Shown: piece after piece, positions 45,450 through 57,617 of the stretch | How positions within the stretch are numbered: the stretch's first letter is position 1 | Layout of the letters: every line of letters starts with the position of its first letter | Source of the DNA: Pachypanchax playfairii | Taxonomy: Eukaryota > Chordata > Actinopteri > Cyprinodontiformes > Aplocheilidae | Direction of reading: 5' to 3' | NCBI GenBank assembly: GCA_006937955.1 | Contig: SSNP01000001.1 | Coordinates: 12,378,498-12,442,497 of the forward strand | DNA length: 64,000 nt | Notes under the pieces: model-generated | What the model saw: the letters and a program-made list of their open reading frames with translations, nothing else | Database searches by the model: none | What the model was told of the DNA's origin: nothing | Position numbers and translations under genes: made by a program

Positions 45450-45960
45450 CTTTATTTCATTTAATTTTCAAACACTCCAGTATAATCAGACTCCCAATAC
45501 AATTCACTTGGTATATTTGTGCACAATCTACTACAGTTATCTAGGTTTTTTTTCCATAGTCAGGAACATGCCTGATAAAATATTAAGTTCCATTGCTCTA
45601 AAACCTAAAATCTTAATTTAGATTTACCTGTATTGCTTTTTTAAAAGAACAATAAATAGTGATTTAAAAGATTGACAAAACAGCTTAAATCTCTTTCTGT
45701 TGTGTCACAAATGTCTTTGTATTGTCCTTTAGAATGTAACGATACACAATTCCAATGACATTACTGATATCTAGATGTTCTGCTACAAAAGCAACAAAAC
45801 AGTCCCAAACCATTATACCACCAGAACTATGTTTTACCGCTGGATTGCATTGTTCCTCTTTCTTTAACACTTTTTATGTAAACCAGAATAATTTACTTTA
45901 GTCTCAATTGACCATAAGAAACATTTTGTCATCAGTTCTACTGTTTGTTCATATGATCTT
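45450..45960 (-). pseudogene. Tc1-like transposase relic 2
   Basis: On the minus strand, QCNPAVKHSSGGIMVWDCFV with a following YRYILKDN matches the 'VKHGGGSIMVWGCF ... ILxDN' segment of Tc1-like transposases. Upstream on that strand SKLFWFT resembles the 'SKFxLF' part near the first catalytic Asp. Stops interrupt it. Confidence 0.6.
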
Positions 45961-46144
45961 TAGAAAACTGCTAAAGGGCACAAGGTTAAGTGAGCTTTGG
46001 CTTCTATTTTTGCTGCTTAGCATTGTAATGCTGGTACCTTTTTGCTGAAAAAAACAACTCTACCTTACATTTGATGTGGCTAAAATGTATTCCAAATCAA
46101 GACAAACCCAGTTATAAAGTTTGTTATAAGTGGCTCTTCATATG

Positions 46145-46385
46145 ACCTCCTTTGTCCATCCATCTATTTTCTTTACACAAATTTTGTTCCTGTTCAGAAT
46201 ATCAGGGAACTCATGCCTGTCTCACACCCGGGTCAAATCCATCACAAGAACCCATAGAGACAAACAACCATTCACACACACTTATGCAGTGTTAATTTAG
46301 GGTCACCAATTAACCTTTAATGAACCTTCTTGCTGCAATTAAGGCAACAATGCAAGCCACTGCACCTCCATGCTACCTCCTTGTT
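46145..46385 (-). repeat. SINE family 1, diverged
   Basis: 'ccatccatctattttcttta', 'tgttcctgttcagaatatcag', 'accattcacacacac', 'gggtcaccaattaacc' and 'ccactgcacctccatgc' follow the family's reverse-complement order. Confidence 0.5.
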
Positions 46386-46834
46386 ACAGTGTAAAGACAA
46401 TTTGAAACAAAAAGGTTAAATCTGGGTTTGTCAGTTTATAAGATCTGTTGTATACAATGTTCTGTGTTTAGTTCTTGTAAAATCTTGTGCACTCATTTAT
46501 ATTTTCCCATTTCATTCAACAGTAATGGCATCTTGAAAGTCACTCTTTCAGTAAAACCATTTCTGATGAGGCTTCAGCAAATAAATCAACAGAACAATGA
46601 TTTATTGCTCAGCTTCTGCAGGCTTTGCTTCTTTTTGTTGCATTTCAGGATATGATACTCTAAATATTGTGAATTTTATTAATTATATTTTCTAATCGTC
46701 TTTTGTGGAAAAAATGCTATTTTTAAACAAATTATTTTCAAAAATGTTGTGAAATGCAGTTTGACTTTGAAACATTTATTTAAAAAACAGATGTTTATTA
46801 TTGTAATATTAGTCAAAATATAAAAAAAAAAATG

Positions 46835-46995
46835 CCCACGAAACTAAAATTTCAAGTAAAAATAATAATTTTCTGTGAAATTATTGCAGAGGTTTTCAAG
46901 TATTGGTTCAGGGTATTGGCTAACTAACCACTACCCATACGAGTACATTAGAATGGTATCGGTCCGATACTTGATATCAGTATCCGTATCAGTGT
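46835..46995 (-). repeat. GTATCGG repeat, copy 1 (inverted partner of 50,095)
   Basis: 'tttcaagtaaaaataataattttctgtgaaattattgcagag...ggctaactaacc...gtacattagaatggtatcggtccgatac' is the reverse-complement counterpart of 50,095-50,275. Confidence 0.65.
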
Positions 46996-47190
46996 ATCTC
47001 TAGATGCTTAGTTGCTCCTTTTTATCACTTTTACTTAAAAATAGTTTCCTGGTGAAATGATTTACTAAGTAATCTGGCTGGATGGATCCAGTGATGTTGG
47101 TTCACTGGAGGACATGTTTGCACTACGCTTCCACTTGACTGTAACCATATTTATTTATCTCATATATTTTTCTTACAGTTATTCAGTATT

Positions 47191-48270
47191 ATACACTCAC
47201 CTAAAGGATTATTAGGAACACCTGTTCAATTTCTCCTTAATGCAATTATCTAATCAACCAATCAATGCTTGAATGCATTTAGGGGTGTGGTCCGGGTCAA
47301 GACAATCCCCTGAACTCCAAACTGAATGTCAGAATGGGAAAGAAAGGTGATTTAAGCAATTTTGAGCGTGGCATGGTTGTTGGTGCCAGACGTGCCGATC
47401 TGAGTATTTCACAATCTGCTCAGTTACTGGGATTTTCACGCACAACCATTTCTAGGGTTTACAAAGAATGGTGTGAAAAGGGAAAAACATCCAGTATGAG
47501 GCAGTCCTGTGGTTGAAAAGGCCTTGTTGATGCTAGAGGTCAGAAGAGAATGGGCCGACAGTTGGGCTACAACAGCAGAAGACCCCACCGGGTACCACTC
47601 ATCTCCAATACAAATAGGAAAAAGAGGCTACAATTTGCACAAGTTCACCAAAACTGGACAGTTGAGGACTGTAAAAATGTTGCCTGGTCTGATGAGTCCC
47701 CATTTCTGTTGAGACATTCAAATGGTAGAGTCAGAATTTGGCGTAAACAGAATGAGAACATGGATCCATCATACTGTACCTTGTTACCACGGTGCAGGCT
47801 GGTAGTGGTGATGTAATAGTGTGGGGGATGTTTTCTTGGCACACTTTAGGCCCCTTAGTGCCAATAGGGCATCGTTTAAATGCCATGGGCTACTTGTTTT
47901 TGGCCATGTCCATCCCTTCATGACCACCAAGTACCCATCTTCTGATGGCTACTTTCAGCAGGATAATGCACCATGTCATAAAGCTTGAATCATTTCAAAT
48001 TGGTTTCTTGAACATGACAATGAGTTCAATGTACTACAATGGCCCCCCCAGTCACCAGATCTCAACCCGATAGAGCATCTTTGGGATGTGGTGGAAGGGA
48101 AGCTTCGTGCCCTGGATGTGCATCCCACAAATCTCCATCAACTGCAAGATGCTATCCTATCAATATGGGCCAACATTTCTAAAGAATGCTTTCAGCACCT
48201 TGTTGAATCAATGCCACATAGAATTAAGGCAGTTCTGAAGGCAAAAGGGGGTCAAACACCATATTAGTTT
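47191..48270 (+). pseudogene. Tc1-like transposon relic 3, left end preserved
   Basis: Begins with the known fish terminus 'acactcacctaaaggattat'. ATG 47,334 opens an N-terminal DNA-binding part (KGDLSNFERGMVVGARRADL, LLGFSRTTISRVYKEW, helix-turn-helix). Scattered over several frames follow the three catalytic blocks: WSDESPFLLRHSNG (first Asp), FQQDNAPCH (second Asp) and SPDLNPIEHLWDVVEGK (final Glu). Frameshifts and stops break it, and I cannot find the matching right terminal repeat near 48,270. Confidence 0.85.
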
Positions 48271-48601
48271 TTTCTTTGTTATTGATAAAATATAAGTTCG
48301 GTACTCTGCAAAATATCTTACCTGCTCCTAGACTAGAGCTGTTTTATACAGAGATCTCTAAGGTTGTTCCTAGGATCTGTTGGAACTAGCCTCCTAGTTT
48401 GGCACTCACAGCACAGTGTTAAAATGACTACTGGGGGCTTCCTTTCTTATGTATTCCGATATGGATCCATGTTTTTTTGTCCTGTATAGTGGTTCTGATG
48501 ATCACTAATCCTTATTCTCCCTCTTTTTGCTTAGTATTAAGGTCACATGGTGCTGGACTTAGGTTGAAACTCTCCATGCATTGTGAGGTGTGTTCTTGTT
48601 T

Positions 48602-48826
48602 TTATTTTGGTGGCTTCTTGTTCTGTTGTTGATCCTGAGCCTCAGGCATGGACAAGTTACTGTATTTCTTTGACAATTCTTTCTTCATTGCACTTTTCTG
48701 TTGTTCTGACAGCTTGCAAATTTCCCTCCATGTTGCTTTGATCTTAGCTTCAAGTCTCCTCCACAGGGGAAAATGCTCCTTCTTGGTTGTAGCCTTTATA
48801 TTATAGCCAAGCATTTCAAGGATCAA
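48602..48826 (-). mobile_element. N-terminal fragment of the R2/R4-type LINE
   Basis: The minus frame reads RRLEAKIKATWREICKLSEQ, then KSAMKKELSKKYSNLSMPEA, matching the region before the reverse transcriptase in the fish LINE family whose other parts lie at 3,990 and 38,935. It is cut off on both sides. Confidence 0.55.
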
Positions 48827-50094
48827 TGTTGCTGTGGTGTCTCAGCAGGTACTCTATCACTTAGCCTTGGTACATACCATACCATATTATATTTATATAG
48901 TGCCTTTTACACAACCATATGATTGGTAAGGGGTGCAAGCCCCAGGTATCAAAGTCATGATCTTTAATCTCAAGTCAGCTACCCTTATACTCAGCCTCTC
49001 AGGGCTTCTCAGTGGGTACCATACTTGAATTGTGGGGATGATGGTATATCACCCTTGATGCGTCTTCCTGACACCCCCTTGTCATAGCATCCTTGTTGCA
49101 TCTCATTGATCTTTAGTTGTAAGTGCAGATTGAGAATGTTTGAACACTGAGTCTCTAGTTCATTCTTAAAGAGGCCCTTCCATTAAAAAGGGTTTTTCTG
49201 AGGTTTCTGTTGAATATTTTAACTCCACAAGTGTTCTTACCTTCATACTGGATGTGAAAACAGGTCAACAACTTCTCTTTCAGTTTTAATCTCTCAAACT
49301 ACACAGGTGGTGATAACACCCGAGTTCTCCCGAGTCCGAACGGCCTGTATCTGTTATGTCATAACTTCTTTGTTCATTAGTATTCGGCAGCTCCCGCAGT
49401 TGAAACCACGCCTAGCATACTGCTGGCTAAAAAGCTGTAGCATAAGATGTAGCAAACAGGAAGACACAACGTCTGACGTTGCCATGTACAGCAGGGCAGG
49501 AAACAGTATACCTTGCTCTCATAGGCTAGTTTGTTAGCTAATCTGAGTCCAGCAAATTTGAATAATAAATATGAACAAGCTTCTACCGAAGCCTGACGAA
49601 GCAGCCTGATGGAAGGAGCCGGAACCAGACGAATTTTAATGCAGACAGATTGAAAGGTCTGTTAATAAGTGTTTCCTGACGTTTTTTAGATATAAAATGT
49701 TTCATATTACAGGTTAATACTTAATAAATAACCACAAAGTCCTGAAATTTGTATGAAATGGCCTATTTAATAAATATGGATGTTGGACATCAAAGTTTCC
49801 ATAGTTCCCACATCCTTTCCATATATCCCCTTTTGCTGGGCTTGCTTGCATAATAGCATTTCAACACTATTATATTTTCTGTTTTTGTCCATGAATGTCT
49901 TGTTCCAGTAATCCATTTCTCATCTAAATAACCTCGTTCCCCAATATCTGACATGGGCCTTGCTTCATCTCAACGGAATTAACCATGTGTTAGGTGATGC
50001 AAAATACTTTACATGCTTAAAAAGATAAGGCTCAGTTGCCTTTTGCGACAAAGGTCTCACAAACTTTGAACATTCAAAAATAAAACTTGAATGT

Positions 50095-50271
50095 TGGGAT
50101 GCACCAATACCAATACTGCTATCGGGGCCGATACCATACTAATGTACTCATATCTGTATCGGTTAGTTAACAGATACTATGAACCACTACTTTAAATTAT
50201 GGAAATTCTGCAGTAATTTCACGGAAATTTTTTATTTTTCACTTGAAATCTTAGTTTTAGTTTTTATAACC
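50095..50271 (+). repeat. GTATCGG repeat, copy 2
   Basis: 'gatgcaccaataccaatactgctatcgg', 'gatacc', 'ctgtatcggttagttaac' and 'ggaaattctgcagtaatttcacgg' are the inverted counterpart of 46,835-46,995. Confidence 0.65.
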
Positions 50272-50960
50272 TTGTACTGCAGGATTCTCACGAGATTTTG
50301 AGTTTTCCAAACCGTCCGACTCGGCTGAATCATGTTCAAACAAAACAAACAAACAAAACAAACATGGCCGCGCCGGTGGATGTAGAGGCGGCTATTAAAT
50401 CTGTTTTAAGAGAACTACAGCTAATTTCTTTGCTGAAAAATGAGCAAAAGTAAGCAATTTGTGCATTTCTTGATGGTAACGATGTGTGTGCTTTTCTCCC
50501 AACTGGATTTGCAAGAGCTTGATTTACTGTGATTGGCTAAAGACAGATCATGAAAGGCAGGCACTTGCTGGCGCGTCCTCCAATCAGTTTAAAATATTGG
50601 TCGATTTTGAAAACAACTCTATATTCTGTATGCAACCCCTATCTGCAAGCCCTAACCTTATCCATTCTGCTTTTTAGCGTGAAATTTTCGGCTTTACAGT
50701 GTGTCCAGCTAACTGTTGCATTAAAATGGGACATATTACTGCAGAATTTGTGTTTTGTTCGGCTGAACAGAGCGAAACCTTGCGCATGCGTATTTGTCGG
50801 TAGTAAGACGCTGCGGAGCCCGTAAAACAGGTTGTTGACAGGTTGTTTGAAAATGGTTGTTTGAAAATGCTCTCACAGGTCATATTTTTTGGAGCTTTCA
50901 AAATCAACCTCTACGGTTGTATAATGTGCAGACAAGTTGGATCTGGAAGAACCAGGTTAC
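50272..50960 (+). mobile_element. Repeat copy B with an intact exon-like start
   Basis: Similar to 26,961-28,045 but without the L2. ATG 50,364 opens MAAPVDVEAAIKSVLRELQL, then ISLLKNEQ, and ends at a donor (CAAAA|gtaagc at 50,450). It looks like the first coding exon of a transposon-borne gene. Downstream 'ttgcgcatgcgta' at about 50,781 resembles an NRF1 site. I cannot name the superfamily. Confidence 0.55.
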
Positions 50961-51079
50961 ATTTTTATTACATTTTTTTTCCCTGCAATATTTATTCACC
51001 AACATTTTTCTTTATTACTTGACAAAGTCATCCAAGATATAAATGAAAGCTTTATTTTAATTACTGGGTTCTCATATGG

Positions 51080-51650
51080 CAAACAAATTCTTCAAGGCAG
51101 TTTTTATCCACCGAACAGTTTTGAGAGTTCATTTTGCTCTAAGTTACTGGCTAATATTTCATCAGTATGCACCACCTTATGTGTTTCTTGGAGGAGATTT
51201 TAATTTTGGTCTTGTCATAGAGATGGACTTTAGTCCTAAATCCTATCCATTTTCCAAAAACAGCTAAATCAACAACAGACTTCCACATGGACCTTGGTTT
51301 TTTGGAAAATAACTAATCCACATGAGAAAGTCTTAACATTTTATCATGTCTAAAATTTATTATATATTTTTTTCTCAATCTGTTTTTGACAAGGCCCCGA
51401 CCTATTCCTTAACCCATGTTCTTTTCACTGACCTTCAGTTTGCCTAAAACTCAAGACTCCCTACTATGACTCTATGTAGACATTGACAAATCTTATTAAC
51501 AACCACATATTTTTTACATGCTTAGAAAAGCAATTGGAGCATTTAATTTCCACAAATGAGTCACCTGAGGTTTCAACATCTACTTTATGGGATGCAAGCA
51601 AGGCAATTATCAGACGGTCCATTTTTTCTTACACAGCTATAAGCAACCTC
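51080..51650 (+). mobile_element. L1-like LINE fragment
   Basis: PPYVFLGGDFNFGLVIEMDF resembles the 'GGDFNxxLxPxxDR' endonuclease motif of L1-type elements. Later frames give LEHLISTNESPEVSTSTLWD and ASKAIIRRSIFSYTA, matching the 'NEtpxxSxxxLWEAxKAxIRGxIISY' region. Stops and shifts lie between. Confidence 0.6.
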
Positions 51651-52132
51651 CAAGCAACTTATATCCCCCTTGTTGTAATTTACTGTTGTGGATCAGGATT
51701 AATCAGATCAATCTCATGTCTGCACTTTCACTTTGCCTCCTGCAATCATGCTTCATGTTTCACACCTGCTACAGCACAGTCATGTCATGTCACTTACCTG
51801 TTCAAGCCAATTTAAATACCCAGTGTTGCCTTTAGCTCATTGCCAGATTATTTGACTTTTTCACATCAGTTCAGTGCCTAATAGTCAAGCATCTTTTTAC
51901 CAAATGTTCATAGTTTTTTTGCTATCATAGAGTGAGTGATTCAACCTATTTCTGCCTTATCGACCAAGCCTCTGCCTGACCCTGACATGTGTTTTTGTCA
52001 TCGGAATTTGGATTCTGGAAACCGGACCTCTCACATGTTATGACCTGTATTTTATAAATGTTGTATTTTAATCCAGTGGCGGCATTAACGGTTTAAAAAA
52101 TATTGCTTTTTATAAAAATATTACATATTGAT

Positions 52133-52278
<146 letters not shown>

Positions 52279-52342
52279 GATAGGGCTAATACAGCAAGTT
52301 TAGCCTAAATATGAATTTTGTGGCTATTTGAACATGCACTAA

Positions 52343-52344
<2 letters not shown>

Positions 52345-52374
<30 letters not shown>

Positions 52375-52384
52375 CCTGTCTGTT
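52345..52384. repeat. (TCTG)n microsatellite
   Basis: About nine units with one CCTG variant. Confidence 0.95.
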
Positions 52385-52994
52385 GTTTAGTTAGTGTTCA
52401 GTGCAGTTTGTAATTAGAAAAGCTCTTTCATTCCAACCATGCTGTCTCAATTTAGTAAAAAGCAAGCAGAATTTGGCTGCACAATGCTGCCATGAGACCA
52501 TGATTTATCTGTACTAGCCTTCAAAATATTGCTCTATATCTTCCATAACGCCACAAAAATGGGCTTCCAAAATGCTTGCTAGTTCTAACTGCTCCAAGGC
52601 TATAGCACATAGCAGCACTTCAACAATCTCATCCTTTTATCTTTTCATTTTTTGCTTCCCTTCTTCCTCTCATCTGCGTTATTTTCTTTTCTCCTTGCCG
52701 CTCTATTTCTTTTCTCTGCCTCATGCTGTGTGCCAGTGAGGCTAACAGAAAAAGGAGCGAATGGGAGAGAGTGCCTTGTTTTCTGCTGGCTCTGCATTAT
52801 AAAGAATGTGAAGCTGAGGGAAGATGGGGTGAGAGAGGGATGTAGGGATATGAGCACAAGCAGCAGTTAAGCAGAAAGCTTGTGCCAAGAGAAGGAATGC
52901 AGCACTGCATTATGAAAGCAATAGGATATTTGCCGTTCCAACTGTGTGAACAATTACAGAGAGAAACAGCATGTACAAGATTCAATATATCACA

Positions 52995-53370
52995 TGCATC
53001 TCCCACCATCATATAATACAGTAACATACAACTGAAAAAGTGTTTGCTACCTCACAGATTTCTTCAGATTTTGCTTCTTTTGTCACATTTAAATGTTCCA
53101 AAACAGAAAACAAAAATCAATATCTGACATGTATAAGTAAAATGCAATTTTTAAACTCCAAAGCATCCATCCATCCATCCATCCATCCATCCATCCATCC
53201 ATCCGTTATGGTCAGCTCTTCTTTGCAGAATTGTTTCAATTCATTCACAGTGGGATGTTTTGTAAATGGCCTGTGTGAGGTCATACTACAGCTTTTCAAT
53301 TGGATTCAAACCCTGATTTTTACTACGCCACTCAAAAACCTTCAGCGGTGGACATGCTGGATTGCTTAAA
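52995..53370 (+). mobile_element. DNA-transposon-derived repeat with (TCCA)n
   Basis: 'tctttgcagaattgtttcaattc', 'gtgggatgttttgtaaatggcc', 'caattggattcaaaccctga', 'gccactcaaaaaccttca' and 'ggtggacatgctgg' follow the order of a widespread fish DNA-transposon repeat. A (TCCA)n run fills 53,165-53,204. The superfamily is not certain to me. Confidence 0.5.
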
Positions 53371-54178
53371 GATGCAATATGTAAGAATTTAACAGTGAAA
53401 TACTCACACAACACTCTGTCTATGATGCAGACAAACAAGAACAATGTAGGCCACTCGTCATTTCTATGGAAAGGGAAACAGAGTTAAAGTTAATGAAAGC
53501 AGTATAAGTATAATTATGGAAAGTATGATTTTTAGGTCACCCTGAGGCCAGACGTTGCTCCATACACCTGTTTATTTCTGAGTAAACAGGAGGCACCCGC
53601 CTCAGGATGGAAATTTGTTGTGCCAACCTATTTTGAGCAAAGAATTGAATTTCACTATTTTTCCCATCATCATTTGTTAATCACTTACATTAATCGCATG
53701 CATTATACTGAAACAAGTTCCATAGGTTTATAGTGTTGCATCGCACCACGTTCTTACCTTTTGCTGTAGGCCAAAAGGTGAATCTTAGTAACGGGGCTGT
53801 GTTGATTAAAAAGTAAACTGTGATGTAAAAATAATCTCCGTGTTAAACAAAATGCTTTAGTGCTTTAAATCTAAAATGGTGGCCAGTTCCATGCATGAGT
53901 TGTACAGTTCATGTAATCATGGTCCGTGACCGTATGAGACACAATCTCCTTAGCCCTTCAGAACTTTCCCTGAAGCATAACGTGGCATTAAAGGACTGTA
54001 TGTGAGGATGGCAAATAGAACACTCTCAGTGAGGAAATGACAGTCCCTCAGATAATGTCATTCTGTAAAACGAAAACACATGATGGCTCACAGTGAAATA
54101 TCGTTCAGATTCTGCAGTCTAAACAATATCATGCAATACTTTAATAATCAGTGCCTAACTATCTTTTAATCTATTCAG

Positions 54179-54442
54179 GAGGGTCAAGAGCTGATCCAGG
54201 AGAAGCCAGAGCTGCGTCCTGTGGTGCAGCAGAAGTTGGAAGAGATCAGGGAGTGCTGGTCAGACCTGGAGAACACAACTAAAGCCAAAGCCCGCCAGCT
54301 CTTTGAAAATAACAAGCCTGAGCCAGCAATAAAGAGCTACTCGGACCTCGACAGTCAGCTGTCTCACTTGGAACAACAGCCCCCCCAGCTGGAACAGGCA
54401 CACCACCTGCCCACCTTCAATGAACAGCTCCGAAAATTCCAG
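54179..54442 (+). CDS. sptbn4: Beta-IV spectrin exon 2 of those seen
   Basis: Phase 0 on both sides, 88 codons. EGQELIQEKPELRPVVQQKL then ECWSDLENTTKAKARQLFEN is the closest match I know to beta-IV among the beta spectrins. The W in 'ECWSDLE' is the usual helix-A tryptophan of the repeat. The donor is CAG|gcaagt, a GC donor, with the matching acceptor at 56,080. Confidence 0.88.
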
Positions 54443-56080
54443 GCAAGTCACAAGGCCTCCTCCTGTGGGTCCCCGAGAGGCTAGAGGTGCCTCAAAAAAA
54501 GAAGGAAAAGGAAATCAGAGCTGCCACTCAGAGGAAAACGTAACAAATCTATTATTAAACCACCACCTATTAATTGTTGATTCTCCCTTGTATCATCTCA
54601 TGTATCATATATGTAACACATTGTAACATAGAGGCAAATGAAACAAACTTTCCTCTGTGGTTTGGCTTAAGAATGTCAGTCAGTTCCTGTACCTGCTCGT
54701 TCCTGTTCAGGGTTGTTGGTAGCTGGTGTCTATCTCCAGCTGTCATTGAGTGAAAGGCGGGGTCACACCTGGACCGGTTACCAGTCTATCATAGGGCCAC
54801 ATATAGACGGACAACCTTTCACATACATTTACACCTAGGAACAATTTAGATTTACCGATTAACCTGTGGCAGGAAGTCGGAGTTCCTAAAGAAAACCTAC
54901 ACATGAAAACTCTATGCAGAAACATCCTGGCTGGTTTTGAACCCAGAACCTGCCACAAATTGCACCACCATGCAGCTGGTTTATGAATGTGTTATTGTAC
55001 ATCCTATAAAAAACTGTTTAACTTTACATTTGAGTAAGAAATACTCTATGGTCAGGGTTCTCAAATGGTGGTACTAGTACCACTGGTAATACTCTGGATC
55101 CTTTTAGGGGAAATCAGAAGAAATGTTATTATTAACTATTTACAAGTCAAATTAGAACGATCATAAACTGAGCTGTGATGTAAAGCTAAGAAGCATGGAT
55201 TGCCAAAAAAGATGAGTGGTTCAAGCAAATTACAATCTTGTCTCATTGAAACAGAAGTTCAGTGGAGACCATTTTGCAGAATTCCTTTTGAAAACCTAGT
55301 GGACAGCAGTAAACCAGTGTGCTAGGGGCACAGCAGTCTAGTCTCTCTACAGGCCCCATAAGCAACAAAAGATGCTAAACTATAAGGAAATTGAATTCAG
55401 TGTATCTTAAAATTGTATTCAGTTGTTAATGGACACAAGAAGAGCCAAAAACTGCTTTGTGTGCTGTTCTGAGCAATAAATACACAGAATCAAGCTTCTT
55501 CTTCTCAAGCTCTGAGGAACAATATGTAAAAATTAGAGCCGCCAACTACAAATGTCATATATCCACTATTTAACAAAACACAACTATTTAAATCGATTAT
55601 ATGAGTTATCAAGTAGAAAACAATTAATGACACAATCATTGTGAACAACTGAAGAAATTCTTCATCAGTGCAAGCCATCAGGGAAAAGCCAAACCATTAA
55701 TTAATCATGTGTATGATGTTTTGGCCAATGCCAAATTCACCTTTCTTTTTTGTGTTTGCTTTTATAACCAAAGTGATTATTAAATGTGCGACCCTCTATT
55801 TCCCGAATGCAAACCTTCAAACAATTTTCAATTTAACAAAAACTAAATAATCTAACTGAACTAAACTGGGTAGTTCATCTTAATGAATTTTCTAAAGTTT
55901 ATATGTTCCAGCACAGTGCCCTTTGTGAAAAATTTAACCCCATTGTTTGTATGTTTTTCTTTAAGTGAGGTTAAAAAAAGACATTATGAAACTGTCAAAT
56001 GTACTAAATGGAAAACAGCTGATGTGTCTGTGCATCCTTTATGTGGCTGTAGCATGACCTGCTGCTTTCCTCTGGTGCAG
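54443..56080 (+). other. GC-AG intron of the spectrin gene
   Basis: The donor gcaagt is otherwise perfect and the acceptor is ctggtgcag. It contains SINE family 1 at 54,685-54,980 and a possible hAT left end (CAGGGTTCTCAAATGG, 55,053). 55,500-56,000 shows nothing recognised. Confidence 0.75.
54685..54980 (-). repeat. SINE family 1
   Basis: 'tgttcagggttgttggtagc', 'gtctatctccagctgtcattg', 'ggttaccagtctatcatagg', 'aaaactctatgcagaaac' and 'accaccatgcagc' follow the family's minus-strand order. Confidence 0.65.
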
Positions 56081-56314
56081 GCTATGGAGTCCCAGATAGG
56101 TGATTTTTACAAGGATGTGGGAGAGCTGGGAGGTTTGCAGGGCCTCAGCCTACCTCAGCAAGGTCTGATGGCTGGTGACAAGGAAGGTGCCGAGCAGTCG
56201 GGTGAGGTGGAGACACGCATTGTTCGACTAATTGAACCCCTAAAGGAGAGACGTCGTATTCTGCTGGCCTCAAAGGAAATGCACCAAGTTGCCCAAGATC
56301 TTGAAGATGAAATA
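56081..56314 (+). CDS. sptbn4: Beta-IV spectrin exon 3 of those seen
   Basis: 78 codons, phase 0 both sides. AMESQIGDFYKDVGELGGLQ, then RIVRLIEPLKERRRILLASK and EMHQVAQDLEDEI. The 'LLASKEMHQVAxDLxDE' stretch is typical of beta-IV. Confidence 0.9.
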
Positions 56315-56551
56315 GTGAGTTTCCAGATTTTTTTTCCCAGTATTTAATTTTAAACATACTGTTTACAACTCTCTTTTCCTGTTTGTCAGAGTTAGTATTA
56401 GTAATATGGCCCTGAGAGTATTGATAGATTTTATTAAAAATGGGAAAACAAGACATCTTGTCCTTGCCACGATGTCCATCTCTAATCCTCATTGTAGATC
56501 TTTCATATGTGCATTATGATAAGTGAAATGACTTGCTTGTCTTTGCTAAAG

Positions 56552-56641
56552 CTGTGGATCCAAGAGAGGCTTCCATTGGCCTCCTGTAAGGATTATGGGA
56601 ATAACCTCCAGAGTGTGCAGCAGCATCTCAAAAAGAACCAA
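56552..56641 (+). CDS. sptbn4: Beta-IV spectrin exon 4 of those seen
   Basis: 30 codons, phase 0: [20 protein letters not shown] then [10 protein letters not shown]. The start of a spectrin repeat (W in helix A). Donor gtgagt. Confidence 0.9.
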
Positions 56642-56732
56642 GTGAGTCCCATTGATGATATTTGACAATGCTTAGGTGAAAGTTGATTTAAATATGCTCA
56701 TTCATGGGACCTAACTTCATTTTGCCCAACAG

Positions 56733-57011
56733 ACCCTGCAAAGAGAGCTGACAGGTAGGCGAGCTCGAATTGAGGAGGTTTTAGACCGGGCTGGAATCAT
56801 TGCCTCTCTGAGAACACCTGAGGTAGACTTTGTGCGTGATGGAGCAGGGCATGTACGCCAGTTGTGGGAGGTTTTACAGCTGGAGACAGAAAGGAGATCT
56901 GTGATGCTCAATGCTGCACTACAGGCTCAGCAATATTATAGTGAGGCAGCTAAAGTGGAGTCCTGGCTGTCAGGGCAAAAACTCCATCTCGCCAGTGAGG
57001 AAAAAGGCACA
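56733..57011 (+). CDS. sptbn4: Beta-IV spectrin exon 5 of those seen
   Basis: 93 codons, phase 0. TLQRELTGRRARIEEVLDRA, RQLWEVLQLETERRSVMLNA and AKVESWLSGQKLHLASEEKG. Acceptor tttgcccaacag, donor gtacgt. Confidence 0.9.
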
Positions 57012-57098
57012 GTACGTACTGCTCTAATATTCATAGAAGTGTTTACTGATTTGTATTACAGTGAATGTGTTATCTGTTGGATCTTGACTTTATTTTAG

Positions 57099-57229
57099 GA
57101 TGAAGCAAGTACACTGCACCTGCTGAAGGCCCATCTAGCACTAGAACAAACAGTGGAAACCTATGCAGAAACAGTAGGCATGCTATCCCAGCAATGCCAG
57201 CGTTTACTAGAACTGGGACACCCGGAAAG
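57099..57229 (+). CDS. sptbn4: Beta-IV spectrin exon 6 of those seen
   Basis: 131 bp, DEASTLHLLKAHLALEQTVE then LSQQCQRLLELGHPE. Ends with two bases (AG) of a Ser codon. The donor gtggag is weaker than the others but is supported by the matching phase of the next exon. Confidence 0.88.
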
Positions 57230-57354
57230 GTGGAGCTTGAACCTCAGTTTTATTTTTGTGCATAGTAACTCCTGTACAGAATACAATATGCATGAACTGC
57301 TCAGCATTTTTTCCCTGTGGCTTTGTCATTTTCTTCTCTCTGAACTTTCAACAG

Positions 57355-57559
57355 TGAGCAGATTACAAAGCAGCAGTCCCACATAGACCGGCTGTATGTG
57401 TCACTCAAAGACATGGTGGAGCACAGAAAGACCAAGCTGGAGCAACAGTACTGGCTCTATCAGCTAAACAAGGAAGTAGAGGAGTTAGAAAAGTGGATCA
57501 CTGAGCGTGAGGCTGTGGCAAGTTCCACTGAGCTGGGTCAAGACCTTGAGGATGTAACG
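57355..57559 (+). CDS. sptbn4: Beta-IV spectrin exon 7 of those seen
   Basis: 205 bp, completing the Ser codon: SEQITKQQSHIDRLYVSLKD, LEQQYWLYQLNKEVEELEKW and ELGQDLEDVT. 'EQQYWLYQL' and 'LGQDxExV' match beta-IV closely. Confidence 0.9.
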
Positions 57560-57617
57560 GTCAGTTCATCAACATGATTTAAGAGTTTTATTAACTAAGG
57601 AAATATCTTTGAGTCAA

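Noticed and set aside
55053..55350. Complete hAT element in the spectrin intron
   Set aside because: Only a possible left end (CAGGGTTCTCAAATGG) is visible. I found no matching right end or target duplication.
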